A stretch of DNA of 24,863 nt from JBIOYL01 sp044870185 (GTDB taxonomy: Bacteria; Actinomycetota; CALGFH01), in NCBI GenBank assembly GCA_044870185.1, contig JBIOYL010000017.1, positions 1 to 24,863 on the forward strand. Reading direction: 5' to 3'. The notes beneath the pieces were generated by a model. That model searched no databases. It saw nothing but the letters and a program-made list of their open reading frames with translations, and was not told the DNA's origin. Both the position numbers and the translations under genes were made by a program. This document shows, piece after piece, positions 1-8,289 of this stretch; position 1 is the stretch's first letter; every line of letters begins with the position of its first letter.

Positions 1-9
1 CGGCACTCC

Positions 10-279
10 TTGAAACACGGCCACAGCAGGCGACCAGCCGTCGCGGGTTCCTCCTGCCTGCTCAGCGGCTCGGCGGTAGTCGGCGCGGCGCTCTGGGGCG
101 CCTACGCGCTATGCCGGCTCGCGGTGATCGACGTGCTGGCGTTCCGGATGCTCCGCCAAGGCTGCAGGATCCACGACCTTACCGACCGGCTGCTCATCGG
201 ACGGGGACAGGTGCAGCGGGTAATGGCGGCGCTCGCGGTCGTGGTGGGCACGTTGTTCGTGCTGGTCGTCGGGCGATGA
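10..279 (+). CDS. Small two-helix membrane protein, possibly 5'-truncated by window edge
   Basis: The frame is open to the left edge of the window, so the TTG at position 10 may not be the true start and the protein may be longer. The 89 residues seen contain two hydrophobic stretches, about residues 19-42 and 70-88, separated by a basic, arginine-containing linker (about 45-68). This suggests a small integral membrane protein with the linker in the cytoplasm. The stop codon overlaps the start of the next gene (ATGA at 276-279), so the two are probably translated together. I recognise no family and assign no function. Confidence 0.5.
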   Translation: MKHGHSRRPAVAGSSCLLSGSAVVGAALWGAYALCRLAVIDVLAFRMLRQGCRIHDLTDRLLIGRGQVQRVMAALAVVVGTLFVLVVGR

Positions 280-899
280 TGACGATGAACGGCTCGGCCC
301 GTGGGCTGGCGCTCGGAGCGGCGCTGCTGCTGGCCGCCTGCTCGTCCTCCCGGTCGGTGCCCACGGGTACCGCGCAACCGCCGGTCAGCCGCTCACCGAC
401 CACCAGCACGCCGGCCACAGCCCTGGCTCCGCACCGGACCGTCCTGACCTGCGCCGACGATGCCGGGCCCAGCAGCCCTCCAGGCCCCACGGCCCTGTGG
501 GTGAGCGGCCTCGCCTTCGACGGCCTCCGCGACGCCAGCCACGCCTCGATGTCGGCGCTGCTCGACGTCGCCGGCGGCTACCACCTTCTGAAGGCGTTTC
601 TCTACGTCACCGGGCACGCCTCGCCGAGGACCACCGTCACCCTGACCGCTCCCCCCACCGCCCGGCTCTACTACACCGACGCCACCACCTGGGCATCGCA
701 CCCGTCGGGCCAGCGGATCATCGCCGATGCCGGCACCTCGGTCACGGTCGCGGCATGCCCCGGCGACGGCGACCTCGCCGGGTACACCGGCGGGATCCTC
801 CTGCAGGAGGCGACCTGCGTGGTCTTGCGAGTTCAGGGTGACCGCCAGCGGCAGGCCCATACCGTCACCGTGCCCATCGGCGTCCCACGCTGCCGCTGA
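276..899 (+). CDS. Putative secreted lipoprotein
   Basis: A 207-residue protein starting with ATG at 276, in the ATGA overlap with the preceding membrane protein; in-frame ATGs at 279 and 285 are alternative starts. It opens with a short N-region containing one arginine (residue 9), a hydrophobic segment (about residues 11-20) and a lipobox LLAAC ending at Cys22, so export and lipidation on the outer face of the membrane are expected. A Ser/Thr/Pro-rich tether of about 30 residues follows, then a compact domain with two cysteines in its first and last thirds. No enzymatic motif is visible. An overlapping longer reading from 111 exists but would bury the signal peptide internally, so I reject it. 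Confidence 0.7.
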   Translation: MMTMNGSARGLALGAALLLAACSSSRSVPTGTAQPPVSRSPTTSTPATALAPHRTVLTCADDAGPSSPPGPTALWVSGLAFDGLRDASHASMSALLDVAGGYHLLKAFLYVTGHASPRTTVTLTAPPTARLYYTDATTWASHPSGQRIIADAGTSVTVAACPGDGDLAGYTGGILLQEATCVVLRVQGDRQRQAHTVTVPIGVPRCR

Positions 900-1076
900 C
901 CGGCCAGGCGACCTCTTGCCCTCACCGGCGGCCCATACCGGTCGGGGCCGAGGTGCTCGAGGCGGGCTGCGGGTGGTCAACCCTTCCGTAACCCTACCCG
1001 GCTCCCTCGGCTGATCGACCTGGACGCCTTGAGTATTGGCTGGCGGGGTGTCGGGGTCTGCTGTGACACTGCCGGT

Positions 1077-1835
1077 ATGAGGGATGTCCTGCGGGCCTTC
1101 GGGCTGCGAAAGCGATACCGGCGCGGCTGGGCGGTCGACGGCGTCGACCTCGTCGTGCGCCAGGGCGAGCGGGTGGCGCTGCTCGGGCCGAACGGCGCCG
1201 GCAAGACCACCACGCTGCTGATGTGCCTGGGTGTGGTCTCCCCGGACGCCGGCATGGTCGAGATCGCCGGCCACCGGCTGCCCAAGGGCCGCAGCGCGGC
1301 CATAGCCCACGTCGGCTTCGCGGCCGGCTACCTGCCGCTGCCCGAGCGCCTGCGGGTCCGGGAGTACCTCAGGATATTCGGCCAGCTCTACGGCTTGGCC
1401 GACGCCGACGGCATGGCCGCCAGGGGGCTGGAGCGCTTCGGCATCGCGCACCTGGCCGCCGCCATGGGCACCGAGCTGTCCTCGGGGCAGAAGACGCTGG
1501 TCGGCATCGTGAAGGCGACCATGCACAACCCGGAGCTGCTGGTGCTCGACGAGCCCACCGCCTCGCTGGACCCCGACGTGGCCCGGCGGGTGCGGACCGG
1601 GCTGGGGCGCCTGTGCGACGCCGACGGCACGGCGCTGCTGGTCACCAGCCACAACATGGTGGAGGTGGAGCGCATCGCCGAGCGCGTGGTGTTCCTGGCG
1701 GCCGGCCGCATCGTGGCCGACGGCCCGCCCGCCGAGGTGGCCGCCCGCTTCGGACGCGACGACCTCGAAGCGGTGTTCCTGCACCTGGCCGAGGGGCGTG
1801 AGCCGCACGAGCAGCTCGAGGGGGCGCGGCCATGA
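1077..1835 (+). CDS. ABC transporter ATP-binding protein (ABC-2 exporter)
   Basis: Cytoplasmic ATPase subunit of an ABC-2 type export system. The 252-residue protein shows Walker A GPNGAGKTT (residues 37-45), a signature motif LSSGQKT, Walker B LLVLDEPTASLDPD and the switch histidine in TSHNM, in the correct order. I chose ATG 1077 because the homologous fold begins right after it; a TTG at 1029 would add 16 unconvincing residues. No clear ribosome site precedes 1077, so the mRNA may be leaderless. The stop overlaps the permease start (ATGA at 1832-1835), giving a two-gene operon. The substrate cannot be told from sequence; DrrA/NodI-like proteins of this group export lipids, polysaccharides or drugs. 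Confidence 0.93.
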   Translation: MRDVLRAFGLRKRYRRGWAVDGVDLVVRQGERVALLGPNGAGKTTTLLMCLGVVSPDAGMVEIAGHRLPKGRSAAIAHVGFAAGYLPLPERLRVREYLRIFGQLYGLADADGMAARGLERFGIAHLAAAMGTELSSGQKTLVGIVKATMHNPELLVLDEPTASLDPDVARRVRTGLGRLCDADGTALLVTSHNMVEVERIAERVVFLAAGRIVADGPPAEVAARFGRDDLEAVFLHLAEGREPHEQLEGARP

Positions 1836-2704
1836 GCGTCTCCAGGGGCGACCCGATGACCCTGGCGGGCAGCGCCGGCGGCGCCGCGCGGGTGCCGCCC
1901 GGCCGGCGGGCGATGCTGCGCGTGTGGGCGGTCGCCCGCCGCCACGCCTACGTGCTGGTGCGCAGCCCGCACCGCCTGTTCGACGTCACCGTGTGGCCGC
2001 TGGTGGACGCGGTGCTGTTCGGCTCGCTCGCGGTGTTCTTCGCCCGCTCGGCCGGGACCGCCGGCGCCGGCCGGGTCGCCGCCGCCTACCTGCTGTCCGG
2101 GATCGTCCTGTGGCACGTCATCTACCAGTCGCAGATCGCGGTGGCGACCGGCTTCCTGGAAGAGACCTGGTCGCGCAACCTGCTCGCCCTGATGGTGACG
2201 CCCATGCGGGAGGGCGAGTGGGTCGTTGGCGTGGCCCTGTTCGGCCTGGTCAAGCTGGTGCTGGGGGTCGGGGTGGTGGCGCTGGCCGCGGCGGCGTTCT
2301 ACGCCTTCGACGTGTCGAGCCTCGGCGTGGGCCTGCTGCCGGTGATCGCGGTGCTGCTCGTGGCGGGCTGGGCGATCTCGCTGTTCGTGGTGGCGCTGGT
2401 GCTGCGCTTCGGCAGCGGGGCGGAGGCGCTGGCCTGGGGGATCCTGTTCGTGGTGATGCCGCTGTCGGGGACGTTCTACCCGGTGCAGGCCCTGCCCGGC
2501 TTCCTCCAGCCGCTGAGCCTCCTGCTGCCCACCACCCACGCCTTCGCCGCCGGCCGGGCGCTGGTCGACGGGCACGGCATGCCGTGGGGGGAGCTCGGGC
2601 TGGCCGCGGCCACCACGGTCCTGCTCACGCTGGCGGCGCTCGCCTTCCTGTGGTGGATGCTGCGGCTGTTCCGCCGGCGCGGCTACATCAGCCGCTACCT
2701 GTGA
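1832..2704 (+). CDS. ABC-2 type transporter permease
   Basis: Membrane subunit partnering the ATPase encoded immediately upstream. The 290-residue protein has about six hydrophobic segments and the family-typical stretch PLSGTFYPVQALPGFLQPLS (about residues 210-229), followed by LLPTTHAF, as in DrrB/NodJ-type ABC-2 permeases. The N-terminus is a cytoplasmic tail rich in Arg and Ala. The start ATG lies inside the stop of the ATPase gene, so equimolar coupled translation is likely. The gene converges with coxG, with only 7 bp between the two stops, so the exporter is not part of the cox operons despite adjacency. Confidence 0.93.
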   Translation: MSVSRGDPMTLAGSAGGAARVPPGRRAMLRVWAVARRHAYVLVRSPHRLFDVTVWPLVDAVLFGSLAVFFARSAGTAGAGRVAAAYLLSGIVLWHVIYQSQIAVATGFLEETWSRNLLALMVTPMREGEWVVGVALFGLVKLVLGVGVVALAAAAFYAFDVSSLGVGLLPVIAVLLVAGWAISLFVVALVLRFGSGAEALAWGILFVVMPLSGTFYPVQALPGFLQPLSLLLPTTHAFAAGRALVDGHGMPWGELGLAAATTVLLTLAALAFLWWMLRLFRRRGYISRYL

Positions 2705-2711
2705 CGGCCCG

Positions 2712-3503
2712 CTACCGGTGACGCCGGGCCGACCGGCGTCCTTCGCGGAGCAGGTCGCGCAGCGACGCGATCAGGCGGCGCCCCAGGGCGCGCAGGCGGC
2801 CCAGGACGACCGCCCCGACCAGGCCGCCGGCCCGCAGCGGCTGGCCGGCCGGGCCCGGCCACGCCGCGGGCACCCCCGCGGTGGCGGGCCGCCGGGCCGG
2901 GCCCGGCCCGGCGGTGGCCGGCCCGGCGGCCACGGCGGTCATGCTCGCGTCGACGGGCTCGCCGGGGACGGTCGACCCGGTCGCCCGGGCGATCTGTCCG
3001 GCCACCTTCGACTCGACCGCGTCCGCCTCACGGGTCGGGCCCACCGCCGTCGCCTCCTGCTCCAGCGTCGCCCGCAGGCACTCGGCGAACTGGCCGAACA
3101 GCTTGGCGGCCACGTCGTTGATGGCGCCACCGCGGCCGAAGGAGGCGACCTTGCCGGTGAGCTGGAGGTCGCTCGTCACGGTGAGCCGGGTGCTGGCGCC
3201 GTCCGGCTCCAGCCGGGTCTGCACGCTGGCGCGGGCCGTGCCGGAGCCTTTGACGTCCTTGCCGCTGGCCTCGAGGGCGGCGCTGTGGGCCGCCTCGTCG
3301 ACCGCGGTGACCACGACCCGGCCCTTGTAGTTCATGCGCAGGGGGCCGAGCTTGACCGCCACCGTGCCGTCGTAGGTCCTGTCGTCGACCATGCCGGTCA
3401 GCGCGGCGCCCGGCATGCAGGGCGCCGCCCGCGGGATGTCGTTGACCAGCTCCCACACCCGCTCCACGGGCGCGTCGATGTGCACGCTGTGCTCGATCCT
3501 CAC
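2712..3503 (-). CDS. coxG: CoxG-like SRPBCC-domain protein of the CO dehydrogenase locus
   Basis: Last gene of the leftward cox operon. Residues 1-150 form a CoxG/SRPBCC domain, opening MRIEHSVHIDAPVERVWELV and carrying DIPRAAPCMPG and a YDGTVAVKLGP strand typical of CoxG. The remainder (about 155-263) is an Ala/Pro-rich linker and a basic, weakly hydrophobic tail, consistent with membrane association. CoxG proteins have been linked to membrane attachment and quinone interaction of form I CO dehydrogenase; the role with form II enzymes is not established. The start is GTG at 3503, overlapping the preceding stop as GTGA (3500-3503), so translation is coupled to the nucleotidyltransferase gene. 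Confidence 0.88.
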   Translation of the reverse strand: MRIEHSVHIDAPVERVWELVNDIPRAAPCMPGAALTGMVDDRTYDGTVAVKLGPLRMNYKGRVVVTAVDEAAHSAALEASGKDVKGSGTARASVQTRLEPDGASTRLTVTSDLQLTGKVASFGRGGAINDVAAKLFGQFAECLRATLEQEATAVGPTREADAVESKVAGQIARATGSTVPGEPVDASMTAVAAGPATAGPGPARRPATAGVPAAWPGPAGQPLRAGGLVGAVVLGRLRALGRRLIASLRDLLREGRRSARRHR

Positions 3504-4102
3504 GGCCGCCTCCCTGCCAGCGCCCGGTCCAGCCGGGCCAGCCCGTCCTCGTCGTCGATGTCGATGTCGCTGGCCACGTCGCCCACCTCGACCGCCGTGA
3601 CCCAGTCCGGATGGGCGGCGAGCAGGTCGCGGGCGCCGCTGTCCCCGCCGAGCCGGGCGAGCTCGCCCAGCACGGCCCGGTCGAACAGCTTGGGGTGGCC
3701 CGGCCGGCCGCCGTAGGCGGCGCCGACCACCGGGCCGGCGCCCGACCGCCAGCGCCGGACCACCCGTTCGACCGCGGCCGGGGTGACCAGGGGCTGGTCG
3801 CCGAGCAGCACCACGACCGCCTGGCAGTCGGGGCCGAGCCGGCCGACGGCCTGGGCCAGCACATGGCCCATGCCCTGGTCCCAGTCGGAGACCACGACCG
3901 TGGCCGCCCCGTGCAGGTCGACCCGGGCGGCGACCTCGCCCGCCCGCGCGCCCAGGGCGACCACCACCCGGTCGACCGCCGGGCAGGCCAGCGCCGTCAG
4001 CACGTGCTCGAGCAGCGGGCGGCCGCCGAGCTCGGCGAGCTGCTTGGGCCGGCCCATGCGGCGGGCCGCCCCGGCCGCGAGCACCAGGCCGACCACGCTC
4101 AC
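3500..4102 (-). CDS. MobA/MocA-like molybdenum cofactor nucleotidyltransferase
   Basis: A 200-residue NTP-transferase. It starts with the nucleotide-binding loop GLVLAAGAARRMGRPKQL (residues 4-21), followed by GDQPLVTP (about 111-118) and a GHPKLF motif, the pattern of molybdopterin cytidylyltransferases (MocA) more than of MobA. It would convert Mo-molybdopterin to the MCD cofactor that CoxL-type hydroxylases carry, which fits its place in this locus. It starts at GTG 4102, next to a 39 bp repeat that fills the whole gap to the upstream XdhC gene, and ends in a GTGA overlap with coxG. The cytidylyl versus guanylyl preference is inferred from context. Confidence 0.88.
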   Translation of the reverse strand: MSVVGLVLAAGAARRMGRPKQLAELGGRPLLEHVLTALACPAVDRVVVALGARAGEVAARVDLHGAATVVVSDWDQGMGHVLAQAVGRLGPDCQAVVVLLGDQPLVTPAAVERVVRRWRSGAGPVVGAAYGGRPGHPKLFDRAVLGELARLGGDSGARDLLAAHPDWVTAVEVGDVASDIDIDDEDGLARLDRALAGRRP

Positions 4103-4139
4103 CGGGGCACCCCGTTGGGGTTCCCCGGACCCCTCCGGC
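4101..4139 (-). repeat. 39 bp dispersed dyad repeat, copy 1
   Basis: Read on the minus strand this segment is identical at 38 of 39 positions to plus-strand 10041-10079. It contains complementary GGGG/CCCC blocks (core ggtccggggaacccc) that can fold back. It fills the gap between the XdhC stop (4140-4142) and the GTG of the nucleotidyltransferase (4102) and supplies its purine-rich ribosome-binding stretch (ggagggg). A 15 bp direct repeat (gctcaccggggcacc, 4097-4111 and 4138-4152) brackets it. Confidence 0.8.
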
Positions 4140-4922
4140 TCACCGGGGCACCTCGCCGCGCTCCTTCAGCGCGTGGATGGGGTCGGTCTTGTGGCTGAGC
4201 CGTCCCCCGGCCCGGCCGTGCCGCACGGCGATGATCTCGGCGAGGATCGAGATGGCCGTCTCCTCGGGCGACTGCGCCCCGATGTCGAGCCCGATCGGGC
4301 CGGCGATGCGGGCAAGCTGGTCGTCGCCGTAGCCGTCCCGGCGCAGCCGCTCCAGGCGCTCGCCGTGCGCCCGGCGGCTGCCCATGGCGCCGATGTAGGC
4401 GGCCGGGCTGGCCAGCACCGCCGCCAGGGTCGGGTCGTCGAAGCGGGGCTCATGGGTGAGCAGGGCGAGGTAGGTGGCGTCGTCGGGCGGGTGGGCGGCC
4501 AGGTACTCGTGCGGCCAGGCGACCACCACCTGGTCGGCGGCCGGGACGCGCTCGGCGGTGGCGAAGCGGGCGCGGGCGTCGACCACGGTCACCCGGAAGC
4601 CGGCCAGCTTGGCGAAGCGGGCCAGCGCGGACGCGAAGTCGACCGCGCCGACGATCAGCAGGTGCGGCTGGGGGGCGAACACGTCGAAGAACAGCTCCCG
4701 CCCGGCCAGCTCGCGCACCGCCGACTCCTCGGCCGGCAGGAGCCGGCGGGCCAGCGCGACGGCCTGCGCGTCGAGCCCGCGGTCGCCGAGCGAGCCAAGC
4801 GCGTCGTCGGGGGTGACGAGCAGCTTGGCGCCCAGCCCCTCGCCGCGGACCACGGTGACGAGCGCCCCGCGGCGGTCGGCCCGGATCAGCTCGCGGATCG
4901 CAGCGAAGGACAGGTCGCTCAA
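4140..4922 (-). CDS. XdhC family protein (C-terminal Rossmann part), Mo-hydroxylase maturation
   Basis: A 260-residue protein of the XdhC/CoxF maturation family, which delivers or sulfurates the molybdenum cofactor of xanthine and CO dehydrogenase-type enzymes. The N-terminal 70 residues resemble a short XdhC_CoxI-like strand set (GALVTVVRGEGLGAKLLV). The Rossmann domain starts at PHLLIVGAVDFASAL and carries VTVVDARARFATAERVP, then AYIGAMGSRRAH and the typical end GLDIGAQSPEETAISILAEI. The start is TTG 4922, inside the stop of the preceding CoxI-like gene (TTGA, 4919-4922). Relatives are often one polypeptide with an N-terminal XdhC_CoxI domain; here that domain is a separate gene. Confidence 0.85.
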   Translation of the reverse strand: MSDLSFAAIRELIRADRRGALVTVVRGEGLGAKLLVTPDDALGSLGDRGLDAQAVALARRLLPAEESAVRELAGRELFFDVFAPQPHLLIVGAVDFASALARFAKLAGFRVTVVDARARFATAERVPAADQVVVAWPHEYLAAHPPDDATYLALLTHEPRFDDPTLAAVLASPAAYIGAMGSRRAHGERLERLRRDGYGDDQLARIAGPIGLDIGAQSPEETAISILAEIIAVRHGRAGGRLSHKTDPIHALKERGEVPR

Positions 4923-5233
4923 TCCAAAAGCTCCTCGATGAACACGTCGATGACGCCGCCGCAGGCCAGGCCGACGTCCCACACCATCTCGTCGGTGATC
5001 CCGAACGTCCGCACGCGCGGCGGGCCGCCGGCCAGGACGTCGGCCGCCTCCTCCAGCACGGCGCCCTCGACGCAGCCGCCGGAGACGCTGCCGACCCAGC
5101 GGCCGTCGTCGGTCACCGCCATCTTGGCGCCCGGCGGGCGGGGCGCGGACCCTTGCACGCGGGTCACCGTGGCGACCGCGACCCGGGCGCCCTCGGCCCG
5201 CCAACCCTCGATCGCGTCGAGCACGTCTCGCAT
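4919..5233 (-). CDS. XdhC/CoxI domain protein, Mo-hydroxylase maturation
   Basis: A 104-residue protein consisting only of the XdhC_CoxI domain: VAVATVTRVQGSAPRPPGAK (about residues 18-37), then GSVSGGCVEGAV, and it ends DVGLACGGVIDVFIEELLD. The two cysteines in GGCVE and LACGG are the conserved ones of the family. It is the first gene of the leftward operon, with ATG at 5233 preceded by a strong site, aggaggtggccg, directly abutting the start codon. The reading frame extends upstream to 5362, but that part runs into the promoter region and does not resemble the family. It probably works with the XdhC Rossmann protein encoded next. Confidence 0.87.
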   Translation of the reverse strand: MRDVLDAIEGWRAEGARVAVATVTRVQGSAPRPPGAKMAVTDDGRWVGSVSGGCVEGAVLEEAADVLAGGPPRVRTFGITDEMVWDVGLACGGVIDVFIEELLD

Positions 5234-5353
5234 CGGCCACCTCCTGGGCCCCGCGGATGGGCACCACTGTACTTGGAACGGGGCCCCCGCTATTGTCGGC
5301 TCGTCCCGCCCGGCTCGTGGCCCGACGAGGGGCCCGGCGAGAGGAGGTGGCCG
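5234..5353. promoter_or_regulatory. Divergent cox promoter region with mirrored ribosome sites
   Basis: This 120 bp gap separates the two cox operons and must hold both promoters. Each end carries the same 12-mer aggaggtggccg, reading outward (minus strand 5245-5234, plus strand 5342-5353), so the two first genes have identical Shine-Dalgarno regions ending at the start codon. Possible -10 boxes are TATTGT (plus, 5291-5296) and TACAGT (minus, 5272-5267); neither has a good -35 partner. A GGGGCCCCC block at 5280-5288 lies between them. Confidence 0.55.
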
Positions 5354-5847
<494 letters not shown>

Positions 5848-5851
<4 letters not shown>

Positions 5852-8289
5852 CCCAGGTCGTCGAGCCCGAGGCGCAGCGCTACGTCGGCCAGGGGCTCAG
5901 GCGCAAGGAGGACCCCGCGCTGCTGACCGGCCAGGGCCGCTACGTCGACGACCTCGTCCTGCCGGGCATGGTGTGGATGGCGGTCGTGCGCAGCCCGGTC
6001 GCCCACGCCCGCATCCGCAGCATCGACACCGCCGCGGCCCGCCAGGCCCCCGGCGTGCTCGCCGTGTACACCGCCGACGACCTGGCCGACCAGTGGGCCG
6101 CCGGGCTGCCGTGCGTGTGGCCGATCGCGAGCCGCACCATGCCCGCCGAGCCGACCGGCGACCCCCGCCTGCCCGACCACCATCCGCTGGCCAAGGAGAA
6201 GGTGCGCTTCATGGGCGAGCCGGTCGCGGTGGTGGTCGTCGACACCCGCGAGCTCGCCGCCGACGCCGTCGAGCTGGTCGACGTCGACTACGACGAGCTG
6301 CCCGCCGTGGTCGACCTCGAGGCCGCCCTGGCGCCCGACGCCCCGGTCGTCCACGACGCGCTCGGCTCCAACGACGCCTTCGTCTGGAAGCTCGCCAACG
6401 GCGAGGTGGACAAGGTCTTCGCCGAGGCCCCGGTGGTGGTCAAGCAGCGCTACGTCCACCCGCGGCTGATCGCCAACGCGATCGAGCCCCGCGGCGTGGT
6501 CGTCCAGCCGACCCCGGCGGCGGGCGAGTACACGGTCTGGTCGGCGACCCAGATCCCCCACATCCTGAAGGTCCAGCTCGCGGTCACCTTGGGCATCCCG
6601 GAGTCCAAGCTGCGGGTGATCGCCCCGCAGGTGGGCGGCGGCTTCGGCTCCAAGCTCGACGTCTACGCCGAGGAGGCCCTGGCCGTCGCGGCGGCGCGCA
6701 AGCTCGGCCTGCCGGTCAAGTGGATCGAGGAGCGCTCGGAGAACTACCTGGCCACGGTCCACGGCCGCGCCCAGGTCCAGGACCTGGAGGTGGCCGCCAC
6801 CGAGGACGGCAAGCTGCTCGGCGTACGCGCCGACGTCACCGCCGACATGGGCGCCTACCTGCAGCTGCTCACACCGGGGATCCCGCTGCTCGGCTCGTGG
6901 CTGTTCCACGGCGTCTACGACGCCCAGGCCTACAGCTTCACCTGCACCGGCGTGTTCACCAACCGGACACCGACCGACGCCTACCGGGGCGCCCGGCCGG
7001 CCCGAGGCGGCCTACGCGATCGAACGGACCATGGACGCCCTGGCCCGCCGGGTCGGCAAGGACCCCCGGCCGAGCTCCGCCGGCTGAACTTCATCCCGAA
7101 GTTCACCGAGGCGCGTGCGGTCATCGGCGGCCTGCAGTTCGACTCCGGCGACTACGAGCCGGCGCTCGACAAGGCGATGGCGCTGGTCGGCTACGACGAG
7201 CTCCGCAAGGAGCAGCAGGCCTCGGGCGGCCGCCGCAACGGCAGGCTGCTCGGCGTCGGCATCTCCACCTACATCGAGCTGTGCGGCTGGGCCCCCTCGC
7301 AGACGCTGGGCGCGCTGAAGTACGCCGCGGGCGGCTGGGACGCGGCCACCATCCGCTGCCACCCGACCGGCAAGGTCACCGTGATCACCGGCACCTCACC
7401 GCACGGCCAGGGCCACGAGACGAGCTGGTCGCAGATCGCCGCCGACGCGCTCGGGGTCAGCCCCGACGACGTCGAGGTGCTGCACGGCGACACCGCCATC
7501 GCGCCGCTCGGCCTGGACACCTACGGCAGCCGCAGCGTGGCCGTGGGCGGCACCGCCCTGTACAAGGCGGCCGAGCGGATCCGCGCCAAGGCGCGCACGA
7601 TCGCCGCCCACGAGCTCGAGGTGGCCGAGGACGACCTCGAGTGGGTGGCCGGGCGCTTCCGGGTCCGCGGCGCACCCGACAAGGCCAAGACCATCGCGGA
7701 GGTCGCCTCCTCCGCCTGGACCGCCCACGGCCTGCCGGCCGAGGTCGAGCCGGGCCTGGAGGCGACCGCGGTGTTCGACCCGCCGAACCTCACCTTCCCG
7801 TTCGGCGCGCACATCTGCGTGGTCGAGGTCGACCCGGAGACCGGCGCCACGCACGTCACGCGCTACGTGGCCGTCGACGACTGCGGCACGATCATCAACC
7901 CGCTGATCGTGGAGGGGCAGCTCCACGGGGGCATCGCGCAGGGCATCGCCGAGGCGCTGTACGAGGAGGCGCTGTACGACGACAACGGCACGCTGCTCAC
8001 CGGCAACATGTCCACCTACCGCATCCCGTCGGCCGCCGAGCTGCCGTCGTTCGAGCTCGCCGAGACGGTCACGCCGTCCTCGGCCAACCCGCTGGGGGTG
8101 AAGGGGATCGGCGAGGCGGGCACGATCGGCTCGCCGCCGGCCGTGCTCAACGCGGTCGCCGACGCGCTGCGCTTCGCCGGCGCCGGCTTCATCGACAAGC
8201 CCGCCACGCCCGAGCGGGTCTGGCGGGCGATCCACGCCGGCGACGCCGGTCAGGCTCGTCCCGGTGCCAAGGAAGGAGGCCAGGCGTGA
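5848..8289 (+). CDS. coxL: Form II-type CO dehydrogenase-like large (molybdenum) subunit with compensated frameshifts
   Basis: An 813-residue molybdopterin subunit, normal in length. Recognisable parts are the N-terminal GQGLRRKEDPALLTGQGRYV, the cofactor motif VGGGFGSK (residues 262-269) and the catalytic glutamate Glu756 in GIGEAGTIGSPPAV. The active-site loop reads AYRGA (residues 378-382), where form I enzymes have AYRCSFR with a Cu-binding cysteine. This therefore belongs to the form II/aldehyde-oxidase-like group and its substrate is uncertain. After the loop, residues 383 to about 407 are unlike the family. Reading one base later restores GRPEAAYAIERTMD and ARRVGKDP, so one extra C near 6992-6994 and two extra C in the run 7063-7067 appear to have shifted and then restored the frame. 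Overlaps coxS and coxM. Confidence 0.9.

Noticed and set aside
393..1808. 471-residue minus-strand frame under the lipoprotein and ABC ATPase
   Set aside because: Antisense shadow; the plus strand has complete Walker and signature motifs.
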